DNA from: Pseudomonas sp. RSB 5.4
Lineage (GTDB): Bacteria; Pseudomonadota; Gammaproteobacteria; Pseudomonadales; Pseudomonadaceae
Assembly (NCBI RefSeq): GCF_037126175.1
Contig: NZ_CP146986.1
Coordinates: 3,190,501-3,254,500 of the forward strand
DNA: 64,000 nt
Direction: 5' to 3'
Position 1 is the first letter of the stretch; the number at the start of each line of letters is the position of its first letter. Positions 45,613 to 54,960 of this stretch are shown here, in pieces. A model generated the notes under the pieces. It did no database searches. It was given only the letters and a program-made list of their open reading frames with translations, and had not been told where the DNA came from. Both the position numbers and the translations under genes were made by a program.

Positions 45613-45733
45613 AGGGGGACTGCGTTTTTCCAAATCACTGCCGCAAATCAAGCAAACGATAATTCCTCTTATTCAAACTCACTCGCCCTGTTAGACTTTG
45701 CGCCTTTGTTTTCGCCCGTCCGCAGGATGTCTG

Positions 45734-47161
45734 ATGCCCTCGCTGCTTCTTCGCTTGTCCGCACTGTTTCTGGCCCTGGGCCTGAGTGCCTGCGATGACG
45801 CCCCGCGTTTTACCAAGGCTGAGCCCGGTGAAGCGCGTTCGGGTGGGGCGGCGACCGTGCGCAAGACCGATCAGAACGCTTTCTCCCTGCCCTCGGCCAA
45901 CCTGCCGCCGTCGCGCCGGGTCGACTTCAGCGTCGGCAACAGCTTCTTCCGCAGCCCGTGGGTAATCGCCCCGTCGACCACCACCGCCCGCGATGGCCTC
46001 GGCCCGTTGTTCAACACCAACGCCTGCCAGAACTGCCACATCAAGGATGGTCGTGGACACCCGCCAGCCCCCGATGCGGCGAACGCGGTATCGATGCTGG
46101 TGCGTCTGTCGATTCCCGATTCGCCGGCCTATGCCAAAGTCATCGAGCAAGTCGGCGTGGTGCCGGAGCCGGTCTACGGCGGCCAGTTCCAGGACATGGC
46201 CGTGCCCGGGGTCACCCCGGAAGGCAAGGTGCGTGTCGAGTACACCCCGGTGCCGATCCGTTTCAAGGACGGCACCGAAGTGGAGCTGCGCAAACCGGTT
46301 CTGCAATTCAGTCAGTTGGGCTACGGCCCGATGCACCCGGACACGCGTTTCTCGGCCCGGGTCGCGCCGCCGATGATCGGCCTCGGCCTGCTCGAGGCGA
46401 TCCCTGAAGAAGCGATCCTCGCCAACGCCGCCGCGCAAGCCAAAGAGAACAACGGCATTAATGGTCGGGCGAATCGGGTCTGGGATGACGCGCAGCAAAA
46501 GACCGTCATGGGTCGCTTCGGCTGGAAAGCCGGGCAACCGAATCTCAATCAGCAGAATGTCCACGCGTTCTCCGGAGACATGGGCCTCACGACCAGCCTG
46601 AGGCCCTTCGATGACTGCACCGACGCGCAAACCGCGTGCAAACAGGCACCCAACGGCAATGGTCCGGACGGCGAGCCGGAAGTCAGTGACAACATCCTCC
46701 GTCTGGTGCTGTTCTACACGCGCAACCTCGCAGTGCCGGCACGCCGTGGCGTCAGCGACGAACAAGTGCTGGCCGGCAAGAACCTTTTTTTCCAGGCCGG
46801 TTGCCAGTCCTGCCACACGCCGAAATACACCACCGCCGCCAACGCGGCCGAACCTGAACTGGCCAATCAAGTGATTCGCCCGTACAGCGATCTGCTGCTG
46901 CACGACATGGGCGACGGTCTGGCCGACAACCGCACTGAATTCCAGGCCTCCGGCCGCGACTGGCGCACCCCGCCGTTGTGGGGCATCGGCCTGACGCAGG
47001 CGGTCAGTGGCCACACCCAGTTCTTGCATGACGGCCGCGCCCGCAATCTGCTCGAAGCCGTGCTCTGGCATGGCGGCGAAGCACAGAAGGCGCAGCAACA
47101 GGTTTTGTCTTTCAACGCCGAGCAGCGTGCCGCGCTGCTGGCGTTCTTGAACTCACTTTAA
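45734..47161 (+). CDS. Di-heme oxidoreductase-like c-type cytochrome lipoprotein
   Basis: 475 residues: lipobox L-S-A-C in the signal (about 18-21) and two heme c motifs, C-Q-N-C-H (98-102) and C-Q-S-C-H (357-361). It fits the COG3488 'thiol oxidoreductase' (di-heme) family, which usually sits with imelysin genes. A role in redox handling of iron at the cell envelope is inferred from context. AGGA precedes ATG 45734. A GATAAT-N8-ATT sequence at 45658 may be a second, weaker Fur site. Confidence 0.9.
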   Translation: MPSLLLRLSALFLALGLSACDDAPRFTKAEPGEARSGGAATVRKTDQNAFSLPSANLPPSRRVDFSVGNSFFRSPWVIAPSTTTARDGLGPLFNTNACQNCHIKDGRGHPPAPDAANAVSMLVRLSIPDSPAYAKVIEQVGVVPEPVYGGQFQDMAVPGVTPEGKVRVEYTPVPIRFKDGTEVELRKPVLQFSQLGYGPMHPDTRFSARVAPPMIGLGLLEAIPEEAILANAAAQAKENNGINGRANRVWDDAQQKTVMGRFGWKAGQPNLNQQNVHAFSGDMGLTTSLRPFDDCTDAQTACKQAPNGNGPDGEPEVSDNILRLVLFYTRNLAVPARRGVSDEQVLAGKNLFFQAGCQSCHTPKYTTAANAAEPELANQVIRPYSDLLLHDMGDGLADNRTEFQASGRDWRTPPLWGIGLTQAVSGHTQFLHDGRARNLLEAVLWHGGEAQKAQQQVLSFNAEQRAALLAFLNSL

Positions 47162-47187
47162 ACACTTAAAAGAATCGGGAGCCCGAC

Positions 47188-48252
47188 ATGTTCCGTCCCA
47201 AGTTGTTGTTCACCAGCCTTGCCGCACTCGCCCTCGGCGCCTGCTCGCCGCAGGATCCGCAAGCGGTCACGTCGGCGGCCATCGCCAAATCGGTGATCCT
47301 GCCGACCTACACCCGTTGGGTCGAAGCCGACAAGCAACTGGCGGTCAGCGCCCTCGCCTACTGCCAGGGCAAGGAAACCCTGGAAACCGCCCGCGCCGAC
47401 TTCCTGCACGCGCAGAAAGCCTGGGCCGAGCTGCAACCGCTGCTGATCGGCCCATTGGCCGAGGGCAACCGTTCGTGGCAGGTACAGTTCTGGCCGGACA
47501 AGAAGAACCTCGTCGGCCGTCAGGTCGAGCAACTGGTCGTCGCCCAGCCGCAAATCGACGCCGCCGCCCTGGCCAAATCCAGCGTCGTGGTGCAAGGTCT
47601 GTCGGCTTACGAATACATCCTGTTCGACGAAAAGCCAGACGTCGCCAACGCTGATCAGAAGGCCAAATACTGCCCGCTGCTGATCGCCATCGGCGAGCGT
47701 CAGAAGCAACTGGCCGAAGAGATTCTGCAGAGCTGGAACAACACCGACGGCATGCTCGCGCAGATGAGCAAATTCCCTAACCAGCGCTACGCCGACTCTC
47801 ACGAAGCGATCGCCGATCTGCTGCGTGTGCAGGTCACCGCACTCGACACCCTGAAGAAAAAACTCGGTACGCCGATGGGCCGTCAGAGCAAGGGCGTGCC
47901 GCAGCCGTTCCAGGCTGATGCGTGGCGCAGCCAGTCGTCGCTGACCGCGCTGGAGGCCAGTCTGGCCGCGGCCAAAACCGTCTGGGAAGGCGTCGACAAC
48001 AAAGGCCTGCGCGGTCTGTTGCCGGCCGAGCAGAAGCCGTTGGCGGACAAGATCGACGCCGCCTACGCCGCGTCGCTGAAACTGTTTGACAGCACCCAGC
48101 GCTCGCTGACCGAAATGCTGCAGGACGACGCCGGTCGTCAGCAACTCAACGATCTCTACGACAGCCTCAACGTCGTCCATCGCCTGCACGAAGGCGAACT
48201 GGCCAAGGCGCTGGGCATCCAACTGGGCTTCAACGCCAACGACGGTGACTGA
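47188..48252 (+). CDS. Imelysin-family lipoprotein, second copy
   Basis: 354 residues with a lipobox (L-G-A-C, about 16-19) and an imelysin fold. The signature is G-L-S-A-Y-E (137-142), so the conserved His of GxHxxE is Ser, suggesting a different metal site or loss of it. It starts 26 bases after the di-heme gene and its stop overlaps the next gene's first ATG as TGATG. Confidence 0.88.
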   Translation: MFRPKLLFTSLAALALGACSPQDPQAVTSAAIAKSVILPTYTRWVEADKQLAVSALAYCQGKETLETARADFLHAQKAWAELQPLLIGPLAEGNRSWQVQFWPDKKNLVGRQVEQLVVAQPQIDAAALAKSSVVVQGLSAYEYILFDEKPDVANADQKAKYCPLLIAIGERQKQLAEEILQSWNNTDGMLAQMSKFPNQRYADSHEAIADLLRVQVTALDTLKKKLGTPMGRQSKGVPQPFQADAWRSQSSLTALEASLAAAKTVWEGVDNKGLRGLLPAEQKPLADKIDAAYAASLKLFDSTQRSLTEMLQDDAGRQQLNDLYDSLNVVHRLHEGELAKALGIQLGFNANDGD

Positions 48253-48266
48253 TGAGGGCAAGTGCC

Positions 48267-49367
48267 ATGCTGCGACGCCAGGCTCTGACTTTAGGTAGTT
48301 TGCTGCTGGGAGCAGTGACACTGGGCGGCTGGACGCTGTTCAAGCGCAAGGATCAGAGCCCGCTGTTGCTCTCGGCGCGCGATGACACCGACGGCAAGCA
48401 TTACGCCGTCGGTTATCGGCTGGACGGTACTCGGGTGTTCGCCACCGAAGTCGGCCAGCGCTGCCACGACATCATCAACCACCCGACGCTGCCGATCGCG
48501 CTGTTCGTCGCCCGCCGCCCCGGCACCGAGAGCTACCTGATCGATCTGCGCGACGGGACGTTGCTGCAAACCGTGACCTCGCAGCCGAACCGGCATTTCT
48601 ACGGTCACGCCGTGGTGCACAAGGACGGCGAATACCTGTACGCCACCGAGAACGACACCACTGATCCGGGGCGTGGTCTGCTCGGGGTGTACAAATTCGA
48701 AGGCGAGCGACTGGTGCACAGCGGCGAGATTTCCACCCATGGCCTCGGCCCGCATCAAGTGTCGTGGATGCCCGATGGCGAAACCCTGGTGGTGGCCAAC
48801 GGCGGGATTCGGACCGAGGCCGAAAGCCGCGTCGACATGAACCTCAATGCCATGGAACCGAGCCTGGTACTGATGCAGCGCGACGGCACCCTGCTGAGCA
48901 AGGAAACCCTTTCCCAGCAAATGAACAGCGTGCGTCACCTGGGCATCGCCAGCGACGGCACCATCGTCGCCGGCCAGCAGTTCATGGGCGCCTCGCATGA
49001 GCGTTCCGAGCTGTTGGCGATCAAGCGTCCGGGCCAGCCCTTCGTAGCGTTCCCGGTGCCGGAGCATCAGTTGCAGTCGATGGGTCACTACACCGCCAGC
49101 GTCGCGGTACACAGCGAACTGAGGCTGGTGGCGTTGACGGCACCGCGTGGCAACCGCTTCTTCATCTGGGATCTGGACAGCGGCGAAGTGCGTCTCGACG
49201 CGCCACTGCCCGATTGCGCCGGCGTCGGTGCGGTGAAGGACGGTTTCGTCGTGACCTCGGGCCAGGGCCGTTGCCGTTACTACGACTGCCGCCAGGATCA
49301 ACTGCAGGCCAAGCCGCTGGAGTTGCCGGCGGGGCTCTGGGACAACCATCTGCACTTGATGGCCTGA
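48267..49367 (+). CDS. DUF1513 beta-propeller protein of the imelysin operon
   Basis: 366 residues: a short basic start, a hydrophobic segment (A-L-T-L-G-S-L-L-L-G-A-V-T-L-G) that may be a signal or anchor, then repeated four-strand units such as G-L-G-P-H-Q-V-S-W-M-P-D-G and V-A-N-G-G-I that indicate a beta-propeller. DUF1513 proteins regularly close imelysin operons in Pseudomonas; their function is unknown. ATG 48267 has GAGGG eight bases upstream; ATG 48252, which overlaps the previous stop, is also in frame. Confidence 0.88.
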   Translation: MLRRQALTLGSLLLGAVTLGGWTLFKRKDQSPLLLSARDDTDGKHYAVGYRLDGTRVFATEVGQRCHDIINHPTLPIALFVARRPGTESYLIDLRDGTLLQTVTSQPNRHFYGHAVVHKDGEYLYATENDTTDPGRGLLGVYKFEGERLVHSGEISTHGLGPHQVSWMPDGETLVVANGGIRTEAESRVDMNLNAMEPSLVLMQRDGTLLSKETLSQQMNSVRHLGIASDGTIVAGQQFMGASHERSELLAIKRPGQPFVAFPVPEHQLQSMGHYTASVAVHSELRLVALTAPRGNRFFIWDLDSGEVRLDAPLPDCAGVGAVKDGFVVTSGQGRCRYYDCRQDQLQAKPLELPAGLWDNHLHLMA

Positions 49368-49381
49368 ATCAACGCGGTAAC

Positions 49382-49487
49382 TGTGGCGAGGGAGCTTGCT
49401 CCCGCTGGGGCGCGAAGCGGCCCCGCTTTTTAACTCAAAAGCATGGGACTGCTGCGCAGTCCAGCGGGAGCAAGCTCCCTCGCCACA
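49382..49487. repeat. REP doublet, 'GGCGAGGGAGCTTGC' family
   Basis: TGTGGCGAGGGAGCTTGCTC and the inverse GAGCAAGCTCCCTCGCCACA. Confidence 0.92.
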
Positions 49488-49592
49488 GGGGTTTTATTCG
49501 TCCTCACTGTAATAACTGCCAGTTGGAATACCCACCTCACTCGGAGTAATGTTCCCGCCTGTCTCACCTGATTTATCCAAGGAACTGGAAAT

Positions 49593-50741
49593 ATGCTGCG
49601 TCGCCGCATGCTGATCATGTTGGGTGTTGTCTTGCTGGTCGTCCTGGTATTGGGCGGGTACAAAGCCTTTTCGATCTACACCATGATCCAGGGCTTTGCC
49701 AAACCGAAACCGCCGATCAGCGTTGCCGTGGGCCGCGCCACCGAACAGCCGTGGCAGATGCGTCTGCCGACCGTCGGCACGCTCAAGGCGCTGCAAGGCG
49801 TCGAGCTGAGCCTGGAAGTCGCCGGCACGGTCACCGAGATCAAGTTCGAATCCGGGCAGAAGGTCAAGGCCGGGCAACCGTTGCTGCAACTCGACAGCGC
49901 GGTCGAAACCGCCCTGCTGGAAACCGCCAAGGCCGATCTGGGCCTGGCGCAACTGGATTTCGGTCGCGGCAGCCAACTGGTCGACAGCCGCGCGATCTCC
50001 AAGGGCGAATACGACCGGCTCTCCGCCGTGTTGCAAAAGAACAAGGCTACGGTCAATCAGCTCAACGCCTCGCTGGCGAAAAAACGCATCCTCGCGCCAT
50101 TCAGCGGCACCATCGGCATCCGTCAGGTCGATGTCGGCGACTACCTCGCCAGTGGCACCAAAATCGCCACCCTGCAGGACCTGAGCAGCCTCTACGCCGA
50201 CTTCTATGTACCGGAGCAATCGGTGCCGAAACTGGCCATCGGTCAACCGGTGCAGATCGGCGTCGCGGCCTATCCCGGGCAGAACTTCCCCGGCGCCATC
50301 AGCGCGATCAATCCGATTGTCGAGAGCAGCACGCGCAATATTCTGGTGCGCGCGACCCTGGCCAACCCCGACGGCAAGTTGCTGCCGGGCATGTTCGCCA
50401 GCCTCAACGTGTTGCTGCCCGACCCGCAGAAACACATCGTCGTGCCGGAAAGCGCGATCACCTACACCCTCTACGGCAACTCGCTGTACGTGGTCGGGCA
50501 ACAGAAAGCCGAGGACGGCAGCGTGGTCAAAGACGACAAGGGCCAGCCGGTGCTGATCGCCGAGCGCCGTTTCATCGAGACCGGTGAACGCCGCGATGGC
50601 CTGGTGATGATCAACAAGGGCGTGCAGAGCGGCGAACAAGTGGTGACCGCCGGCCAGATCAAACTGGACAACGGCGCACACATTGCCATCAGCGACGACA
50701 AGACCCTCGGCGAGCAGAACAGTCCGCCTCGCGTCGACTGA
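49593..50741 (+). CDS. RND efflux periplasmic membrane fusion protein (MexV-like)
   Basis: 382 residues: an N-terminal membrane/signal segment (about 6-24), lipoyl half-motifs (S-L-E-V-A-G-T-V and A-P-F-S-G-T-I-G), an alpha-hairpin between them, and beta-barrel and membrane-proximal domains. It links the inner membrane pump to an outer membrane channel. The pump gene follows 13 bases later. No outer membrane channel gene is present, as for P. aeruginosa MexVW. The ribosome site is AAGGAA. Confidence 0.93.
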   Translation: MLRRRMLIMLGVVLLVVLVLGGYKAFSIYTMIQGFAKPKPPISVAVGRATEQPWQMRLPTVGTLKALQGVELSLEVAGTVTEIKFESGQKVKAGQPLLQLDSAVETALLETAKADLGLAQLDFGRGSQLVDSRAISKGEYDRLSAVLQKNKATVNQLNASLAKKRILAPFSGTIGIRQVDVGDYLASGTKIATLQDLSSLYADFYVPEQSVPKLAIGQPVQIGVAAYPGQNFPGAISAINPIVESSTRNILVRATLANPDGKLLPGMFASLNVLLPDPQKHIVVPESAITYTLYGNSLYVVGQQKAEDGSVVKDDKGQPVLIAERRFIETGERRDGLVMINKGVQSGEQVVTAGQIKLDNGAHIAISDDKTLGEQNSPPRVD

Positions 50742-50754
50742 TCAAGGAATCCCC

Positions 50755-53700
50755 ATGGCTTTTACCGATCCGTTCATCCGCCGCCCGGTGCTCGCTACCG
50801 TGGTCAGCCTGCTGATTGTGCTGCTGGGTTTCCAGGCCTGGAGCAAGCTGCCGCTGCGCCAATACCCGCAGATGGAAAACGCCCTGATCACGGTGACCAC
50901 CGCCTACCCCGGGGCCAACGCCGAGACCATTCAGGGCTACATCACCCAACCGATGCAGCAGAGCCTCGCCAGTGCCGAGGGCATCGACTACATGACCTCG
51001 GTCAGTCGCCAGAACTTCTCGGTGATCTCGATCTACGCGCGCATCGGTTCCAACACCGACCGTTTGTTCACCGAACTGCTGGCCAAGGCCAACGAGGTGA
51101 AGAACAAGCTGCCACAGGACGCCGAAGACCCGGTGCTGAGCAAGGAATCGGCCGACGCCTCGGCGCTGATGTACATCAGCTTCTTCAGCAAGGAACTGAG
51201 TAACCCGCAGATCACCGACTACCTGTCGCGGGTGATCCAGCCCAAACTGGCGACCCTGCCGGGCATGGCCGAAGCGGAGATTCTCGGCAATCAGGTGTTT
51301 GCCATGCGCCTGTGGCTCGACCCGGTGAAACTCGCCGGTTTCGGCCTCAGCGCCAGCGACGTGACCAACGCGGTGCGCCAGTACAACTTCCTCTCCGCCG
51401 CCGGCGAAGTGAAGGGCGAGTACGTGGTCACCAGCATCAACGCCAACACCGAGCTGAAATCCGCCGAGGCCTTCGCGGCGATTCCGCTCAAGGTCAATGG
51501 CGACAGCCGCGTGCTGCTCAGCGATGTGGCGCGGGTCGAGATGGGCGCGGAAAACTATGATTCGATCAGCTCTTTCGGCGGCACGCCCTCGGTGTACATC
51601 GGCATCAAGGCCACGCCCGGGGCCAACCCGCTGGACGTGATCAAGGAGGTGCGCAAGCTGATGCCGGAGCTGGAAGCGCAGTTGCCGCCCAACCTCAAAA
51701 GCGAGATTGCCTACGACGCCACCCAGTTCATTCAGGCCTCGATCGACGAAGTGGTGAAAACCCTGTTCGAAGCGGTGCTGATCGTGATCGTGGTGGTGTT
51801 CCTGTTCCTCGGCGCATTGCGCTCGGTGGTGATCCCGGTGGTGACCATCCCGCTGTCGATGATCGGCGTGATGTTCTTCATGCAGATGATGGGCTACTCG
51901 ATCAACCTCTTGACGCTGCTGGCGATGGTGCTGGCCATCGGTCTGGTGGTGGATGACGCGATTGTCGTGGTGGAGAACATCCACCGGCATATCGAGGAAG
52001 GCAAGACGCCGCTGGAGGCAGCACTGGAAGGCGCACGGGAAATCGCCATGCCGGTGGTGTCGATGACCATCACCCTGGCGGCGGTGTATGCACCGATCGG
52101 CTTCCTCACCGGACTGACCGGGGCGCTGTTCAAGGAGTTCGCCCTGACCCTGGCTGGCGCCGTGGTGATTTCCGGGGTCGTTGCCCTGACCCTGTCGCCG
52201 ATGATGTGCGCCCTGCTGTTGCGCCACGAAGAAAACCCCAGTGGCCTGGCACACCGTCTCGACCGCATCTTCGACAGACTCAAGCGCCGCTACCAAAGCA
52301 TGCTCCACGGCACACTGAATACGCGGCCGGTGGTGTTGGTATTCGCCGTGATCGTGCTGTGCCTGATCCCGGTATTTCTCAAGTTCACCAAGTCGGAACT
52401 GGCGCCGGACGAGGATCAGGGCATCATTTTCATGATGGCCAACGCCCCGCAGCCGACCAACCTCGATTACCTGAGCACTTACACCGACGAGTTCATCAAG
52501 ATCTTCAAGGAGTTTCCGGAGTACTACTCCTCGTTCCAGATCAACGGCTACAACGGCGTACAAGCGGGCATCGGCGGCTTCCTGCTCAAGCCATGGAACG
52601 AGCGCAGCCGCACCCAGATGCAGATCCTGCCCGAGGTGCAAGGCAAACTGGCGAGTATCCCCGGCCTGCAGATTTTCGGCTTCAACCTGCCGTCCCTGCC
52701 CGGCACCGGTGAAGGCTTGCCGTTCGTATTCGTGGTCAATACCGCCAATGACTACGAGGTACTGCTGCAAGTGGCTGACCGGATCAAGAAACGCGCGATG
52801 GAGTCCGGCAAATTCGCCTTCGTCGACCTCGATCTGGCGTTCGACAAACCGGAAGTGGTGGTCGATATCGACCGCGCCAAAGCCGCGCAGATGGGCGTGT
52901 CGATGCAGGATCTGGGCGGCACCCTGGCGACGCTGCTGGGCGAGGCGGAAATCAACCGTTTCACCATCGAAGGCCGCAGTTACAAGGTGATTGCCCAGGT
53001 CGAGCGACCGTACCGTGAAAACCCCGGCTGGCTGAACAATTACTACGTGAAGAATACCCAGGGCGAGCTGCTGCCGCTGTCGACCCTGATCAAGGTCAGC
53101 GACCGGGCGCGACCGCGCCAGCTCAACCAGTTCCAGCAACTCAACGCCGCGAAAATCTCTGGATTCCCGTTGGTCAGCATGGGCGAGGCCATTGACACCG
53201 TGCTGCAGATCGCCCGGGAAGAAGCACCGGCCGGTTTTTCCTTCGACTATGGCGGTGCTTCACGCCAGTACGTGCAGGAAGGCAGCGCCCTGTGGGTAAC
53301 TTTCGCCCTGGCGCTGGCGATCATTTTCCTGGTGCTGGCGGCGCAGTTCGAGAGCTTCCGTGATCCATTGGTGATTCTGGTGACGGTGCCGCTGTCGATC
53401 TGCGGTGCGCTGATTCCGCTGTTCCTTGGCTGGTCGAGCATGAACATCTACACCCAGGTCGGGCTGGTGACGCTGATCGGGTTGATCAGCAAGCACGGAA
53501 TCCTGATCGTCGAGTTCGCCAACCAGTTGCGCAAGGACAAAGGCCTGACTGCGCGCGAAGCGGTCGAGGAAGCCGCGGCGATTCGTTTGCGCCCGGTATT
53601 GATGACCACGGCGGCGATGGTGTTCGGCATGGTGCCATTGATTCTGGCGACCGGTGCGGGCGCAGTGAGCCGGTTCGATATCGGGATGGTGATTGCCACA

Positions 53701-53781
53701 GGGATGTCGATCGGCACCCTGTTTACCCTGTTTGTGCTGCCGTGCATCTACACCTTGCTGGCAAAACCCGATCCGAAATAA
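50755..53781 (+). CDS. RND multidrug efflux pump (MexW-like)
   Basis: 1008 residues with 12 membrane helices and two large periplasmic loops. The proton-relay aspartates are D400-D401 in G-L-V-V-D-D-A-I-V-V-V-E-N-I in TM4. It exports drugs using the proton gradient. The N-terminus F-T-D-P-F-I-R-R-P-V-L is typical of the MexW/MuxB-like branch. Synteny with the colRS side agrees with mexVW, but substrate range cannot be read from sequence. AAGGAAT precedes ATG 50755. Confidence 0.94.
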   Translation: MAFTDPFIRRPVLATVVSLLIVLLGFQAWSKLPLRQYPQMENALITVTTAYPGANAETIQGYITQPMQQSLASAEGIDYMTSVSRQNFSVISIYARIGSNTDRLFTELLAKANEVKNKLPQDAEDPVLSKESADASALMYISFFSKELSNPQITDYLSRVIQPKLATLPGMAEAEILGNQVFAMRLWLDPVKLAGFGLSASDVTNAVRQYNFLSAAGEVKGEYVVTSINANTELKSAEAFAAIPLKVNGDSRVLLSDVARVEMGAENYDSISSFGGTPSVYIGIKATPGANPLDVIKEVRKLMPELEAQLPPNLKSEIAYDATQFIQASIDEVVKTLFEAVLIVIVVVFLFLGALRSVVIPVVTIPLSMIGVMFFMQMMGYSINLLTLLAMVLAIGLVVDDAIVVVENIHRHIEEGKTPLEAALEGAREIAMPVVSMTITLAAVYAPIGFLTGLTGALFKEFALTLAGAVVISGVVALTLSPMMCALLLRHEENPSGLAHRLDRIFDRLKRRYQSMLHGTLNTRPVVLVFAVIVLCLIPVFLKFTKSELAPDEDQGIIFMMANAPQPTNLDYLSTYTDEFIKIFKEFPEYYSSFQINGYNGVQAGIGGFLLKPWNERSRTQMQILPEVQGKLASIPGLQIFGFNLPSLPGTGEGLPFVFVVNTANDYEVLLQVADRIKKRAMESGKFAFVDLDLAFDKPEVVVDIDRAKAAQMGVSMQDLGGTLATLLGEAEINRFTIEGRSYKVIAQVERPYRENPGWLNNYYVKNTQGELLPLSTLIKVSDRARPRQLNQFQQLNAAKISGFPLVSMGEAIDTVLQIAREEAPAGFSFDYGGASRQYVQEGSALWVTFALALAIIFLVLAAQFESFRDPLVILVTVPLSICGALIPLFLGWSSMNIYTQVGLVTLIGLISKHGILIVEFANQLRKDKGLTAREAVEEAAAIRLRPVLMTTAAMVFGMVPLILATGAGAVSRFDIGMVIATGMSIGTLFTLFVLPCIYTLLAKPDPK

Positions 53782-53795
53782 CAGCGACTTCCCCT

Positions 53796-53882
53796 TGTGG
53801 GAGCGGGCTTGCTCGCGAAGCTTCAGGTCAGTCAACAGCAATGCTGAATGTGCCGGCCCCTTCGTGAGCAAGCCCACTCCCA
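53796..53882. repeat. REP doublet, 'TGTGGGAGCGRGCTTGCTCGCGAA' family
   Basis: TGTGGGAGCGGGCTTGCTCG and an inverse with two changes (GTGAGCAAGCCCACTCCCAC). Confidence 0.88.
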
Positions 53883-53964
53883 CCCTTGATCGCGGCCAGC
53901 CACAGACTTTTCATCCATCGACGATCCCACAAGGGAATGGTCTGATCCCTGGAAGACGCGCAAT

Positions 53965-53993
53965 AAAAAAGGCCTCGCATCGGCGAGGCCTTT
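53965..53993 (-). terminator. Terminator of the methyltransferase-inaA-small protein operon (possibly bidirectional)
   Basis: AAAAAAGGCCTCGC-ATCG-GCGAGGCCTTTC. Read on the minus strand the stem ends in six T, 20 bases beyond the small-protein stop; on the plus strand the T-run is weaker but could end the RND operon. Confidence 0.9.
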
Positions 53994-54012
53994 CATTTGG
54001 GCTTCAATCGGT

Positions 54013-54240
54013 TCAACTCTGTGGCCTCATCCCTTGCGAAAGTCCGAACATGAACAACAACAGATCATGGTCAGGTTTTGTCGCCACGGAGGCTTTCGCC
54101 ACCCGTGGTACTGCGCAGTGAGCATCACTCGTAGTGGCACTTATCACCTGCATGCGGGGCTGCTCCCAGGCAGCCACCGCCAATGACGCAACTGCCAAGG
54201 CCCCAACCAGAAACAAACCTCGTGCAATTTCGAGTTTCAT
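54013..54240 (-). CDS. Small exported protein next to inaA
   Basis: 75 residues: a signal-like N-terminus (M-K-L-E-I-A-R-G-L-F-L-V-G-A-L-A-V-A-S-L-A-V-A-A-W; cleavage near V-A-A) and a short polar tail ending F-G-L-S-Q-G-M-R-P-Q-S. It starts 3 bases after the inaA stop on the same strand and shares its terminator, so it belongs to the ColR-linked operon. Function is unknown. Confidence 0.72.
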   Translation of the reverse strand: MKLEIARGLFLVGALAVASLAVAAWEQPRMQVISATTSDAHCAVPRVAKASVATKPDHDLLLFMFGLSQGMRPQS

Positions 54241-54242
54241 CG

Positions 54243-54956
54243 CTATAAACCTTTGATAGCGCTGCCAAACGCCGTCTCATAAAAGTAGACGAGTTTTTTC
54301 CAGTCCGTATCGCTGAACGACGAATGGCGACGCAATTGCTTCATATCGTGGGAGGCGGCGCGATAAGCGGTCAGACGCTGACGGCATTTTTCCAGATCGA
54401 TCAATGCCACCTCGACCTGAGCCGAATCACCCTCGCCGGTCACCCGCACGAAAACGTGTTTGATGTAGATGCAGCTGTGCTGCCAACGCCCCTTGTGCAT
54501 GCGCGCAAGGTTTTCTGCCAGGTCTTTAAGCACGCGCTCGTAAACGGCTTCGCCATATTGGGCTCGGCCGCCGGCGGCTTCCCACTTTTCGAGTTCGTCA
54601 AAACCGTCCAGCGACTTGGTCACCAGCAGCGCACGCCACTTGTGTTGCGGATCGGGCTGCGCGCCGCAGAAGACGATTTGCGGGACGCGTACACCGAGGC
54701 GGCTGACGCCGGTCAGGGCATCCAGCTCTCGCAGGACTGTCGGGCGGCCGAAAGGATGCAGCCAACTGCGATAAATATGTCCGGTCTGGCGCTTGGCATA
54801 TAACAACTGGCCGTCACGGCCCACGACTCGTTGCACACCACTTTCCCCGCCACGGCGCACATTGGGTTCTTCCACCCATTCACCGCGCTGGTTCCAGTAG
54901 TAGTCGAAGCGATCCTGGGGAGCGACTTCCGTTTCTGCTGCTATTTGCACCGCCAT
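54243..54956 (-). CDS. inaA: InaA-type lipopolysaccharide kinase family protein
   Basis: 237 residues with a small kinase-like fold: R-R-G-G-E-S-G-V-Q-R (nucleotide loop), Y-A-K-R-Q lysine, and a K-H-V-F-V-R...L-I-D-L-E-K-C region that stands for the catalytic loop/DFG area of Waa-type kinases. InaA/WaaP proteins phosphorylate LPS core heptose or related envelope sugars. AGG lies at the end of the methyltransferase gene, 4 bases upstream, so the two are coupled. A ColR-like box lies before the operon. Confidence 0.88.
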   Translation of the reverse strand: MAVQIAAETEVAPQDRFDYYWNQRGEWVEEPNVRRGGESGVQRVVGRDGQLLYAKRQTGHIYRSWLHPFGRPTVLRELDALTGVSRLGVRVPQIVFCGAQPDPQHKWRALLVTKSLDGFDELEKWEAAGGRAQYGEAVYERVLKDLAENLARMHKGRWQHSCIYIKHVFVRVTGEGDSAQVEVALIDLEKCRQRLTAYRAASHDMKQLRRHSSFSDTDWKKLVYFYETAFGSAIKGL

Positions 54957-54960
54957 CCTG

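Noticed and set aside
50689..53139. 816-codon minus-strand open frame over the RND pump gene
   Set aside because: Antisense shadow of a high-GC gene; the composition (many His, Gln, Arg) is typical of such shadows and the plus-strand RND protein is unmistakable.
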